38,977 bases of DNA from Streptomyces chryseus (GTDB lineage: Bacteria; Actinomycetota; Actinomycetes; Streptomycetales; Streptomycetaceae): positions 1 to 38,977 of the forward strand of contig NZ_BMVO01000035.1 of assembly GCF_014650755.1 (NCBI RefSeq), given 5' to 3'. Positions 30,758-38,549 of this stretch are shown here, piece by piece. The position numbers and the translations under genes are program-made. Each line of letters starts with the position of its first letter. The stretch's first letter is position 1. The notes beneath the pieces are model-generated. The model saw only the letters and a program-made list of their open reading frames with translations, did no database searches and had not been told where the DNA came from.

Positions 30758-31576
30758 TGGAAGACCACCACGAAGAGCACCCTCCCGCAGCAGCTGCGCC
30801 TCACCGACCCGGGTGTCCGCGAGCAGCTGGAAGCGCTGCCCGTCTCCACCGTCCTGGTCGGCCGCGGCACCGACGGACAGCCGGTCTGCATCGACCTGGA
30901 CAGCGAATCGCCGCACGCTCTGGTCTGCACCGGCGCCGGCGGCGGCGCCTCCACCGCCCTGCGCACCCTGGCCGCCCAGCTCCTGCACCACGGCGGGCAC
31001 GTCCTGGTCCTCGACGCCAAACGCATCTCCCAGGCGTGGGCGCGTGCCCTGCAGACGGTGACCTACCGCTGCGACATGGCCGACATCCACGACGCTCTGG
31101 TCGGCCTCAGCGTCGAACTGAAGCGCCGCATCAGCCACGCCGACGAGCACGGTGACACCGACGACCTGCCCCGGCTGACGGTGGTGTTCGAGGCCGCCGA
31201 CCACACCCTGCGGCAGCTGGCCCGCCACTGGGACAAGGTCCGCCAGGCGGGCGACCCGAAGACGTCCCCGGCCGTCGACGCGTACGAGGAGATCCTCTTC
31301 GTCGGGCGCGAGGCCCGCATCCACATCCTCGCCGGCGCCCAGAGCTACAGCGCCGCGCTGGGACGCGAGCAGTTCTCCACCGTGCTCCTGGGACGGGTCG
31401 CCACCCACACCTGGAGGCATGCCGTCCCGCAGGTCACCCCCATCCCCAGGGCCAGCACCCACCCGGGCCGCTTCCACACCGTGCAGGACTCCGCCGCCCA
31501 CCCCACGCAGGTCCTGTTCATGAGCGAGACCGAAGCCGCCGCGTGGGCCGCCGCCCCGCAGACCGAAGAGGGCTGA
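30755..31576 (+). CDS. FtsK-like pseudo-ATPase paralogue, Walker A lysine lost, 273 aa
   Basis: The ATG at 30755 follows AAAAGGAAC. It aligns along its whole length with residues ~240-590 of the 651-aa translocase: VCIDLDSESPHALV, HVLVLDAKRISQAWAR, DMADIHDAL, LRQLARHWDK and REQFSTVLLGRV all have counterparts. The P-loop reads CTGAGGGASTALR, with Ala65 at the Walker A lysine position. The Walker B region is LTVVFEAAD. It lacks the N-terminal membrane part and the C-terminal HTH. It should not hydrolyse ATP by the usual mechanism. It may enter the hexamer as a structural or regulatory subunit, or bind the same cargo. The gene is intact with good codon use, so it is not simply decaying. Confidence 0.8.
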   Translation: MWKTTTKSTLPQQLRLTDPGVREQLEALPVSTVLVGRGTDGQPVCIDLDSESPHALVCTGAGGGASTALRTLAAQLLHHGGHVLVLDAKRISQAWARALQTVTYRCDMADIHDALVGLSVELKRRISHADEHGDTDDLPRLTVVFEAADHTLRQLARHWDKVRQAGDPKTSPAVDAYEEILFVGREARIHILAGAQSYSAALGREQFSTVLLGRVATHTWRHAVPQVTPIPRASTHPGRFHTVQDSAAHPTQVLFMSETEAAAWAAAPQTEEG

Positions 31577-31596
31577 CTGCCCTTGGGCTGGATCGG

Positions 31597-31685
31597 GCCC
31601 TGTCCGGTCCAGCCGACACGATCCCCTCGTCCTGGTGAACACTCGGTTCACCGGGCACCGCACAGAAGAGGAACACCGCACCATG
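31597..31685 (+). repeat. Duplicated leader, copy 2 (before the 268-aa gene)
   Basis: It is nearly identical to 30667-30757, including CGGTTCACCGGGCAC and AGAGGAAC before the ATG at 31683. The first arm of the inverted repeat has one change (CTCGGT). It shows that leader and gene were duplicated together. Confidence 0.8.
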
Positions 31686-32489
31686 ACGAACACGACCGCG
31701 CTCCCGCAGGTGCTGAGCTTCACCGACCCCGGCCTGCGCGAGAAGCTGGAGGCGCTGCCCGATGCGTCGGTACTCATCGGCATCGGCACCGACGGAACGG
31801 CGATCGCCGTCGACGTCGACTACGCACCGCACATCCTGGTCTGCACCGGCACCGGCGGCGGCAGCACCACGATCCTGCGCACCCTCACCGCCCAGTTCCT
31901 CCACCAGGGCGCCCACGCCCTGGTCCTCGACGGCCCCCTGGTCGCCCACCTCTGGACCAAGGAGCTGCCGACGGTGACGCACCGCGGCAGCGTCGCGGGC
32001 ATCCACGACGCCCTGACCGGACTCGCCACCGAACTGCAGCGCCGCATCGACCAGGACGGCGTCCTCGACGACGCGCCGCGCCTGGTGGTCGTCCTGGACC
32101 GGGCCGACGACACCATGCGGCACCTCGCCAGCTACTGGGAGACCTTCCGGCAGAAGGACGACCCGAAGAAGTCCCCGGCCATCACCGCGCTCGAGGACGT
32201 CCTGCACGCGGGACGCCAGGCCCGCATCCACGTCCTCTACAACGGCCGGGTCGTCGGCGGCCTCGCCCCGGCCGCCCGCGAGCAGTTCGCCTCCGTCATC
32301 CTTGCGCGGGTCAGCGCGGGCACCTGGCAGCAGCTCGCCCCGATAGCCAGCCCCGCCCCCAAGAGCAGCGCGCACCCGGGCAGCGCCCACGTCGTGAAGG
32401 ACGGCGCCGCCCACCCGACGCAGGTCCTGCTCATGACCGACGCCGAAGCCGCCGACTGGCTCGCCGCCACGGCGGCCGGGAAGAGCTGA
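31683..32489 (+). CDS. Second FtsK-like pseudo-ATPase paralogue, 268 aa
   Basis: The ATG at 31683 follows AAGAGGAAC. It is collinear with the 273-aa protein (DPGLREKLEALPDASVLIGIGTDG; LVVVLDRADDTMRHLASYWET; AAREQFASVILARV). Its P-loop is CTGTGGGSTTILR with Ser61 at the catalytic lysine position. The sensor-like AQ of the other two copies is replaced (LYNGRVVGGL), so it is further from an active ATPase. It ends with TQVLLMTDAEAADWL, matching the end of the motor core in both relatives. No membrane or HTH parts are present. It shares the leader of the previous gene. Confidence 0.8.
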   Translation: MTNTTALPQVLSFTDPGLREKLEALPDASVLIGIGTDGTAIAVDVDYAPHILVCTGTGGGSTTILRTLTAQFLHQGAHALVLDGPLVAHLWTKELPTVTHRGSVAGIHDALTGLATELQRRIDQDGVLDDAPRLVVVLDRADDTMRHLASYWETFRQKDDPKKSPAITALEDVLHAGRQARIHVLYNGRVVGGLAPAAREQFASVILARVSAGTWQQLAPIASPAPKSSAHPGSAHVVKDGAAHPTQVLLMTDAEAADWLAATAAGKS

Positions 32490-32508
32490 CCCAGAGTCGG
32501 ACACACCA

Positions 32509-32547
32509 CGGGCCCCGGGGGATCAGCCATGACATCCCCGGGGCCCG
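32509..32547 (+). terminator. Hairpin terminator
   Basis: A 12-bp inverted repeat (CGGGCCCCGGGG / CCCCGGGGCCCG) with a 15-base loop lies after the third FtsK-like gene. Confidence 0.7.
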
Positions 32548-32663
32548 GTTGGGTTCGCGCTGTCCAACGACCGCGCGGCATGGTCGTTACGCGGCAGCGG
32601 CCCCTGTCTACTGGCCAACTCATCTTCTCTCGCACGGCAGTTCCCGCCGATATCCTGCCGGTC

Positions 32664-33188
32664 ATGGGTGGCCTTGATGACGAGATCCGAGCAGCACGTG
32701 CCCGCGCAGATACCTGGGCGAGGTCCGATCAGCAGAAAGCCGAGCGGGAGCGGAGCGAGGCGGATGAGGTTCAGCAGCTGCTCGTGGAAGCCGTAGAGCG
32801 GCTGAGGCCGTACGGCTCCGAGGTCCTCGTACAGGTGAAGCCCGCACTGTTCCGCGGCGAGTACGCCGCGAACGGCCAGCGCTACCGACGTATCACGCAA
32901 CAGCGGTGCTGGAAGCTCGTCCGCATGTCCGGCCGCCGACAGGATGAAGACGGCAACCGGGAAGACGACTGGATGGAGTCACCGGTCCTGCTGTTGGAGG
33001 ACGGTACAGCGGGCCGCTTCTGGCTCGACAACGACATGACCCCGCAGCGCGAGGGCGAGTACGTGTCTTCCCACGCCCCGGATCCGCTCATGAAGCAGAC
33101 GTTCCTGGACACCGCGAACACCGCACTGCCCGCCCTGGTGAAGCGATACCTGGGCGAAGCCGTCGTGCGCTACGAACGCACCGGTTGA
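32664..33188 (+). CDS. Hypothetical protein, 174 aa
   Basis: The ATG at 32664 has no ribosome site. A TATCCT hexamer at 32651-32656 ends seven bases before it, so the mRNA may be leaderless. The N-terminal ~45 residues are a charged coiled coil (IRAARARADTWARSDQQKAERERSEADEV). The rest is a mixed domain with LVRMSGRRQDEDG, VLLLEDGTAGRFWLDND and a C-terminal helix (NTALPALVKRYLGEAVVRY). The family is not recognised. It sits between the transfer cluster and the regulatory module. Confidence 0.65.
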   Translation: MGGLDDEIRAARARADTWARSDQQKAERERSEADEVQQLLVEAVERLRPYGSEVLVQVKPALFRGEYAANGQRYRRITQQRCWKLVRMSGRRQDEDGNREDDWMESPVLLLEDGTAGRFWLDNDMTPQREGEYVSSHAPDPLMKQTFLDTANTALPALVKRYLGEAVVRYERTG

Positions 33189-33216
33189 GATTCGCGCCCC
33201 GGCCGGGGAGGGGCTC

Positions 33217-33245
33217 TTGACGTTGGCACCGGCCTGCGGGACTGT
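33217..33245 (+). promoter_or_regulatory. Possible promoter of the DUF6879 operon
   Basis: TTGACG (33217-33222) is a near-consensus -35 box. After 17 bases comes GACTGT (33240-33245), a poor -10 box. The start codon is at 33286. The weak -10 suggests activator dependence if real. Confidence 0.35.
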
Positions 33246-33285
33246 CGGCGCAACTACGCGCAACCGACTCACACGGGAGTACGCG

Positions 33286-33564
33286 ATGACGCTACGGTTC
33301 GTCGGGATCGACCCCAACACCGGCGGCGAGGGATCACCGACGGTGTGGGTGGAAGAGGAGAGCGCGGACCTGGTCCTCCAGGGCGAGGAAGCCGACGCCC
33401 TCCTCCAGGCCCTGGTCGGCTCCACCGAGTGGGTGGCCGGTCACAAGACGGGGATCCCCGCGCACGAGCGGGTGATCCGGATTCCGTTCCGCATGGTGCA
33501 CATTCTGAGGGAGGCGTGCGATGCCGCTGAACGCGCAGCAGCTCAACACCGCGACGTTCGCTGA
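33286..33564 (+). CDS. Small hypothetical protein coupled to the DUF6879 gene, 92 aa
   Basis: The ATG at 33286 follows ACGGGAGT. The product begins MTLRFVGIDPNTGGEGSPTVWVEEESADLVLQG and ends with a helix (FRMVHILREACDAAERAAAQ). It overlaps the next gene by 44 bases in another frame. Small proteins of this type are often encoded directly before DUF6879 genes in actinomycetes, sometimes with an XRE regulator as here. The function is unknown. Confidence 0.65.
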   Translation: MTLRFVGIDPNTGGEGSPTVWVEEESADLVLQGEEADALLQALVGSTEWVAGHKTGIPAHERVIRIPFRMVHILREACDAAERAAAQHRDVR

Positions 33565-34066
33565 GCTGCTCGCCGACACCCACCACACGGCGGTCCACCT
33601 GGAGATGCGCGACGTCTACGCCGTCGGTGACGAGACGGACGACTACGCCGCCTTCCTGCGCACCGGCGTCCCGAACCTCGACCCGGCCCGCTCGTTCTGG
33701 CCCCAGTGGATGCCGCTCGTCAAGGGCGCGGTCGCCCGCGGCGTGGTGATGCGCCGCGCGCGGATCGTCTCCGAGCCGGTCACCGACTACATCCGCTACG
33801 AGCACGCCATCACCCCGCTCAACCTCCAGGCCGGAGAGGACGTGCGCTGGCTGCCCCGCCGCCGCGCCTCCGACATCCCGCTGCCCGGCAACGACTTCTG
33901 GCTCCTGGACGGGAAGCTCGTGCAGTTCCACCACTTCACCGGCACCGGCGACTGGGCGACCAACGGCAAGGAGCGCACTGCCGACCCGGCCGCGGCCGCG
34001 CTGTGCGCCACCGCGTTCGAGACCGTGTGGGAACGCGGCGTCCCGCACGAGAAGTACACCGTCTAG
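33521..34066 (+). CDS. DUF6879 family protein, 181 aa
   Basis: The ATG at 33521 lies inside the previous gene after GGGAGGCGTGCG. The full family pattern is present: FAELLADTHHTAVHLEMRD, ARGVVMRRARIVSEPVTDYI, YEHAITPLNLQAGEDVRWLP, PLPGNDFWLLDGKLVQFHHF and a final AFETVWERGVPHEKY. DUF6879 is common in Streptomyces and is usually beside an XRE-DUF5753 regulator. Its activity is unknown. A toxin-like or effector role has been suggested by analogy with DUF397 partners of such regulators. Length is normal. Confidence 0.85.
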   Translation: MPLNAQQLNTATFAELLADTHHTAVHLEMRDVYAVGDETDDYAAFLRTGVPNLDPARSFWPQWMPLVKGAVARGVVMRRARIVSEPVTDYIRYEHAITPLNLQAGEDVRWLPRRRASDIPLPGNDFWLLDGKLVQFHHFTGTGDWATNGKERTADPAAAALCATAFETVWERGVPHEKYTV

Positions 34067-34082
34067 GCCCCTGAGCAGCCCC

Positions 34083-34931
34083 ATGACCGCCTCCCCATCG
34101 TCCAGCGCACAGGCAGCCCGTGCGGCACTGGCTGTGCGCCTACAGCACATGCGCAAAGACGCCGGCCTCTCCGGGAAGGAGCTCTCCGCCCGGTGCGGCT
34201 GGCACCCGGCGAAGACGACCAGGATCCAGAAGGGCGACGCCCCGCCCTCGGACACCGACATCCGGGCCTGGTGCGCGGCGTGCGACGCGGACGACCAGGC
34301 CGACGACCTCATCGCCACCGCCCGCGCCGTCGACTCGATGTACATGGAGTGGCGCCGCCTGCACAAGGACGGGATGCGCAAGGTCCAACAGGACTGGTTC
34401 GACCTCCACCAGCAAACCCGCATCTGCCGCGTCTACCTCTCCAACGTGCCGCCCGGCTTCCTCCAGACCCCGGCGTTCGCGACCGCCCTCATGAACCAGA
34501 TCACGACCTTCCAGGGCACGCCGAACGACGTCGCCGAAGCCGTCGCCGCCCGGGTCGCGCGCTCCCGGTTCCTCTACGAAGGCGGGCACCGCTACGTCGT
34601 CCTCATCGAGGAGTCCGTCCTGCGCTTCCGCACCGCCGACCCCGAGGCGATGCGCGGGCAGCTGCGCCACCTCCTGGCGGTGATGCCGCTCGCGTCGCTC
34701 TCGCTGGGGATCATCCCGTTCACCGCGCAGCGCACTGTGTGGCCGCTGGAAGCGTTCTACGTCCACGACGACACCATGGCTGTGGTGGAGACGCTGACGG
34801 CGGAGATCAAGGTGACGCAGCCGCGCGAGCTCGCCGACTACGCGAAGGCGTTCGCCGGCCTCGCGAAGATGGCCGTCTACGGCGACGACGCCCGCGCCCT
34901 CATCACGGCCGCGATCGACGCCCTGGAGTGA
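34083..34931 (+). CDS. XRE-family regulator with DUF5753 (Scr1/WhiJ-type antitoxin-like), 282 aa
   Basis: It starts 16 bases after DUF6879. Residues ~17-62 are a Cro/CI-type HTH (LQHMRKDAGLSGKELSARCG ... KTTRIQKGDAPPS). From ~95 to the end is a DUF5753 domain: QDWFDLHQQTRICRVYLSNV, PGFLQTPAFATALM, RFLYEGGHRYVVLIEESVL, HLLAVMPLASLSLGIIPF and LADYAKAFAGLAKMAVYG. Relatives such as WhiJ repress developmental genes and are relieved by small DUF397-type partners. Here the partner is probably DUF6879. It likely autoregulates the operon starting at 33286. Confidence 0.85.
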   Translation: MTASPSSSAQAARAALAVRLQHMRKDAGLSGKELSARCGWHPAKTTRIQKGDAPPSDTDIRAWCAACDADDQADDLIATARAVDSMYMEWRRLHKDGMRKVQQDWFDLHQQTRICRVYLSNVPPGFLQTPAFATALMNQITTFQGTPNDVAEAVAARVARSRFLYEGGHRYVVLIEESVLRFRTADPEAMRGQLRHLLAVMPLASLSLGIIPFTAQRTVWPLEAFYVHDDTMAVVETLTAEIKVTQPRELADYAKAFAGLAKMAVYGDDARALITAAIDALE

Positions 34932-34957
34932 ACCTCCCGCAATTACCCGCAATCTCG

Positions 34958-34987
34958 TTGAAGAACGGACCGCCGTCTCCGTAGCGT
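34958..34987 (+). promoter_or_regulatory. Vegetative-type promoter for 35027-35598
   Basis: TTGAAG (34958-34963), an 18-base spacer and TAGCGT (34982-34987) fit the Streptomyces housekeeping consensus. The expected start of transcription is near 34994, about 33 bases before the ATG at 35027, with GGAGG between. Confidence 0.6.
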
Positions 34988-35026
34988 CGAACGACACCGA
35001 CACCCCAGCAACGGAGGCGGTGCCCC

Positions 35027-35215
35027 ATGAGCGAACCCACACCCGCCGGCCCCCGACCGGAAGCCCCCGGCCTCCAGCCGCCCGACTTCGGCCGGCCCTC
35101 CCCGGCGCTGATCGCCCGCGCCGACCGCGGCTACGCCCGCTTCCTCGCCGTCCAGGCCCCGGACGCCAGCACCGGCGGCCACGACCAGGACGACGACGCG
35201 GCGGGCGCCCGATGA
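35027..35215 (+). CDS. Small Pro/Asp-rich protein, 62 aa
   Basis: The ATG at 35027 follows ACGGAGGCGG. The protein (MSEPTPAGPRPEAPGLQ ... ADRGYARFLAVQAPDAS) is probably disordered except for one short helix. Its stop overlaps the ATG of the next gene. Short proteins of this type often precede DUF6415-like genes in Streptomyces. Confidence 0.6.
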   Translation: MSEPTPAGPRPEAPGLQPPDFGRPSPALIARADRGYARFLAVQAPDASTGGHDQDDDAAGAR

Positions 35216-35598
35216 GCGACACCCACGTCGTGCTCTACGACCCCCTCGGGCTGATCGAGGCCGAACTCCCGCTAGACCGCGTCCCGTACGAGGCACTCGT
35301 TACCGCCGTCCTCGCGTGGAAGGACCCGGACCTCCAACCCCGCGACTACGAGCAGATCGCCCTCCAGCTGACCGGGCACGCCCGCGCGGTGGCCTCCGAC
35401 GTCCGGCGCTACGCCGCGGCCCTGCCGAAGAACGACGGCCGGGGCGCCCTCGCCGAAGTCGTCCTCCGCGAAGCCGACAGCCGCCTGTCCGCCCCACTGG
35501 AGCGCACCGCGCGCTGCGCCCAGAACCGCGCCCGGCTCGTGCGGGCCCTCTACACGCGGCTGGACCGCCTCACCGAACCCGCCCCGGCCGCCACGTAG
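35212..35598 (+). CDS. DUF6415-like helical protein, 128 aa
   Basis: The ATG overlaps the previous stop (ATGA). The sequence contains the LQPRDYEQIALQLTGHARAV, DVRRYAAALPKNDGRGALAE, EADSRLSAPLERTARCAQNR and ARLVRALYTRLDRL helices that I associate with DUF6415. The domain is all-helical and has no catalytic motif. Its role is unknown; despite the 'natural product' label often attached, nothing here suggests biosynthesis. It ends in front of a large hairpin. Confidence 0.6.
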   Translation: MSDTHVVLYDPLGLIEAELPLDRVPYEALVTAVLAWKDPDLQPRDYEQIALQLTGHARAVASDVRRYAAALPKNDGRGALAEVVLREADSRLSAPLERTARCAQNRARLVRALYTRLDRLTEPAPAAT

Positions 35599-35628
35599 TT
35601 CGGCCGGAGGACCGCGCCCAAGATCTCA

Positions 35629-35700
35629 GGCCCTACACGCACACCAGTGCGATGCCACCACCTCCAGGCCCCCGGCATCGCACTTGAGTGCGTGTAGGCC
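35629..35700. terminator. Long imperfect hairpin, bidirectional terminator
   Basis: The arms 35629-35656 and 35674-35700 pair over about 26 bp (GGCC-TACACGCAC ... AGTGCGATGCC) with a few mismatches. They enclose a 17-base loop. It lies between converging genes. Confidence 0.75.
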
Positions 35701-35734
35701 CTGGGCACGGTGCCGCCGACCCGGGTCAGCGAAA

Positions 35735-35766
35735 GACCCCCGGGCCGCACACCACGCCCGGGGGTC
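35735..35766 (-). terminator. Hairpin terminator of the helicase operon
   Basis: A perfect 11-bp inverted repeat (GACCCCCGGGC / GCCCGGGGGTC) with a 10-base loop lies just beyond the minus-strand stop at 35794. Confidence 0.75.
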
Positions 35767-35793
35767 CTGCCTGCCAGCGTCACGCCGCTGCAC

Positions 35794-36150
35794 TCACCAG
35801 TCGTCGGGCGCGCTGCCCACCCACGCGACCGGCCGGCCCTCGCTGTTGCGGCCCCAGTGCGGTTCCTCCATCGACGTCTCGTGCCCGTCGCCCAGGACAC
35901 AGATCCGCCCCCAGCGGCCGTGCTTGCCCGGACAGATCCCGGCGAGCCGGGCGGCGTCGCCGTCGCGCACGGCCTGGTCGTACCGGTCCTGGAACGGCTG
36001 GAGGCGGGCGCACAGCTCCATCCCGAGCTCCGTCTCCGCCGCCTCGACCTGCGCCCGCGCCTCCTGCACCCCAGGGTCGGACAGCAGAGCCGAGATGACG
36101 TCCTCCGCCTCCGCGAAGGCCCGGGTGCGGCCGTGCTCGCCGGTGGTCAT
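35794..36150 (-). CDS. Hypothetical protein co-transcribed with the helicase, 118 aa
   Basis: The minus-strand ATG at 36148-36150 overlaps the helicase stop (TGATG). A helical first half (RAFAEAEDVISALLSDPGVQ; QVEAAETELGMELCARLQPF) is followed by a region with GICPGKHGRWGRICVLGDG. The protein ends PVAWVGSAPDDW. Two Cys might bind metal. The family is not recognised. Its position suggests a role with the helicase. Confidence 0.65.
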   Translation of the reverse strand: MTTGEHGRTRAFAEAEDVISALLSDPGVQEARAQVEAAETELGMELCARLQPFQDRYDQAVRDGDAARLAGICPGKHGRWGRICVLGDGHETSMEEPHWGRNSEGRPVAWVGSAPDDW

Positions 36151-38549
36151 CACGCTGCCCCCTCCGTCGCCGCCCACTCCAGCCCGAGCGCGGCGAGCGC
36201 CTGGAGCTTGTCGGCGGTCAGCTTGTCCCGGCGGCTCTTGCTGTTGCTGAGGAACACCCCGAGCTTCACCTCGCTCCCGTCCTCAAGTCGCTCTACGTGG
36301 GCCCTGGGGACCTTCACAGAGCCCACGCGGGCCTTGTACCGCTCCAGGGCCGCCACGCCCTTCTCAAAGGCGCTCACAGCCTTCTTGGGGGCCTTGACGG
36401 GCTCCGCCTGCTCCGGGGGCAGCGGCACGACGCCGACCGCCTCCAGGAGCTCACGCTGCCCCTCCATCAGCTGTGTCCAGACCGTGTGCTGACGCTGCCT
36501 CGCCAGCCACTTGCCCACGTCCATGCCGTGGACGGTGAAGCCGGGCAGGACGTCGGAGTGGTCGTCCTCGTCCGTCAGCAGCTCCCGCAGCGCGGCGTAG
36601 TGCCGCTGCCACTCCGCCGGCCACGCGGGGTCCCAGTGCTCATCCACGGCCTCCAGCGCCGTCCTCCACTCCGGGCGATCGGCCAGCGCACCCGGGCGGC
36701 GCAGGTTGGACAGCCACTGCCCCACCGGCCGGTCCAGCATCGTCGCGGACCGGGGCGCGCACAGCGTCCAGTGCTCCGCGAAGTACGCCTTGGCGGCCTC
36801 CAGGTTCTCCTGGAACCGCTCATCCGCCACGCTCCACACCATGCCCAGCTTCTCCAGCCGCTGCGCCCGCCTGCCGGTCATCTGCCCGGCGCCGTACGCC
36901 CGCCGCTGCTCCGCGACCCAGGCTCCGAGCGGGAACGCGCCCTCCTTGAACCCGTACGGAACCCTGGCGTGAAGCTCACGCTCCGCGAACGTCTTGAGCG
37001 CGGACCAGCCGCGCGCCCAGTCCTGGCGTTCGGTGTCGATCACGTTGAACGACACCCAGTCCGCGACCATCACCGGGTCACGCGGAGCCGCAAAACGGAG
37101 CAGGAGACGGGATTCTTCCTTATCGTCATCGGGCGGCGGACCGATGTACTCGGACGGCTGCACCATGTCCTTCTGCGGCTCCTGTGGAATCGCGAGCAAT
37201 TCCACGGCCTCTTCGTCGTGCGCGCGCAGACCCTCCAATACCTTCACCAAAGGTCGATACGATCCCGAGGTGAACATATCCTCCGGCTCCTCATCAGCCT
37301 TGAGGAATACCGGCACGATCAGGGAGGCAAGTTTTCCTTGTCCCGGCTTTTGCCGCAGCGCCCGGCCGATGGCCTGGACGATGTCGTGCGGGGCGCCCTT
37401 GGGGTCCAGGAGGGCCACGGAGTCCACCGCCCGGATGTCGACGCCCTCACCCAGGACACGGCAGTTCGAGAGCACCGCGCGCCGCGCGGTGGAGCCGAAC
37501 TCGCCCAGGACGCCCCGCCGGCGCTCGGGGACGTGCTCACCGCACAGCCAGTCCGCCCAGATCGCCGACGGGTACTTCTCCGGCTGGTCCGCGTGCAGCC
37601 GCTTCGCGACCCGCTCCAGGCCCTTCGCGTACGCCTCGGCCTCTATCGTCCGGTGGTGGAAGGTGATGCACGTCTGGAGCTGGTGCTGCTCCATGGTGTG
37701 CAGCAGCGCCGCCTGGAGCGCCCCGAGGCGCTCACCGCGCACCTTCTCGCTGTGCCGCTCCTCGCCCATCAGCCGCTCGGGCGTGACGACCGGGTCCTTC
37801 AGCTCCAGGACGATGATCTGGTACCGCGCCAGCAGCTTGCGCGACACGGCCGACGCCAACGAGAGCTTGTAGAGGACCGGCCCGAAGACCTTCTCGTCGT
37901 CCATGGAGGCCGCCATCTCACGCGGCAGCGGGTCACGCACCCCCTCCGCGACCTCGCGGTTCAGCCGCTCCTCCCAGATCCGCGGCGTGGCCGTCAGGTA
38001 CAGCCGGCGGTGTGACGGGATGACGCCCTGGTTGTGGACGTCGGCCCACGCCTTACCCATCGAGCCACTTGTCCTGTGGGCCTCATCGACCACCGTGAGG
38101 TCCATCGGGGCCAGCTGCTGCCCGTAGGCGCCCTCGAAAGCCTCCGCCAGAACACCGAGGCTGGCGTACGTCCCGAAGATGGTGACCGGCCCCGAGCTGT
38201 GCCACAGAGCCAGCTGCACGGGGTTCGTGGTGGAGCGCACCTTGAGGTTCCACAGCTCCGGGTCGTCGGTGAGGCTGCACACCGCGACCGCCGGCCCCGT
38301 GTGCCCAGCGCCGCGCCATGCCTGCACCGTCTGGGTCAGAAGGTCCAGCGTCGGCACCAGGACGAGAATGCGGCCCTTGGGCACAATGCGCTTCGCCGAC
38401 GTCGCCGCAATGATGGTCTTTCCCGTGCCACACGCGGCGTGCACCTGCCCGCGAAGGCCATTCACGGGGATACCGCCCGGCGGGATATCGAAGCCCCGCA
38501 CGATTGCGGCAACGGCCTCGATCTGGTGGTCACGCAACTTCACGGCCAT
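36150..38549 (-). CDS. DEAH-box superfamily 2 helicase with four helicase-associated (HA) repeats, 799 aa
   Basis: The minus-strand ATG at 38547-38549 follows GGAGAA. The N-terminal motor (~1-430) has Walker A CGTGKT (40-45), LTVVDEAH (151-158), LTATP (185-189) and motif VI IVQAIGRALRQ. The C-terminal ~300 residues hold four HA-type repeats of ~60 residues, each ending in a Leu-Gly-hydrophobic-Trp or similar (WARGWSALKTFAE...; NLEAAKAYFAEHW...; WQRHYAALREL...; GVAALERYKARVG...LGLEW). HA repeats probably bind DNA. Such helicases are frequent on Streptomyces linear plasmids and near chromosome ends (TtrA-like). A role in replication, end maintenance or transfer is possible; it could supply the unwinding the relaxase lacks. 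Confidence 0.8.
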   Translation of the reverse strand: MAVKLRDHQIEAVAAIVRGFDIPPGGIPVNGLRGQVHAACGTGKTIIAATSAKRIVPKGRILVLVPTLDLLTQTVQAWRGAGHTGPAVAVCSLTDDPELWNLKVRSTTNPVQLALWHSSGPVTIFGTYASLGVLAEAFEGAYGQQLAPMDLTVVDEAHRTSGSMGKAWADVHNQGVIPSHRRLYLTATPRIWEERLNREVAEGVRDPLPREMAASMDDEKVFGPVLYKLSLASAVSRKLLARYQIIVLELKDPVVTPERLMGEERHSEKVRGERLGALQAALLHTMEQHQLQTCITFHHRTIEAEAYAKGLERVAKRLHADQPEKYPSAIWADWLCGEHVPERRRGVLGEFGSTARRAVLSNCRVLGEGVDIRAVDSVALLDPKGAPHDIVQAIGRALRQKPGQGKLASLIVPVFLKADEEPEDMFTSGSYRPLVKVLEGLRAHDEEAVELLAIPQEPQKDMVQPSEYIGPPPDDDKEESRLLLRFAAPRDPVMVADWVSFNVIDTERQDWARGWSALKTFAERELHARVPYGFKEGAFPLGAWVAEQRRAYGAGQMTGRRAQRLEKLGMVWSVADERFQENLEAAKAYFAEHWTLCAPRSATMLDRPVGQWLSNLRRPGALADRPEWRTALEAVDEHWDPAWPAEWQRHYAALRELLTDEDDHSDVLPGFTVHGMDVGKWLARQRQHTVWTQLMEGQRELLEAVGVVPLPPEQAEPVKAPKKAVSAFEKGVAALERYKARVGSVKVPRAHVERLEDGSEVKLGVFLSNSKSRRDKLTADKLQALAALGLEWAATEGAA

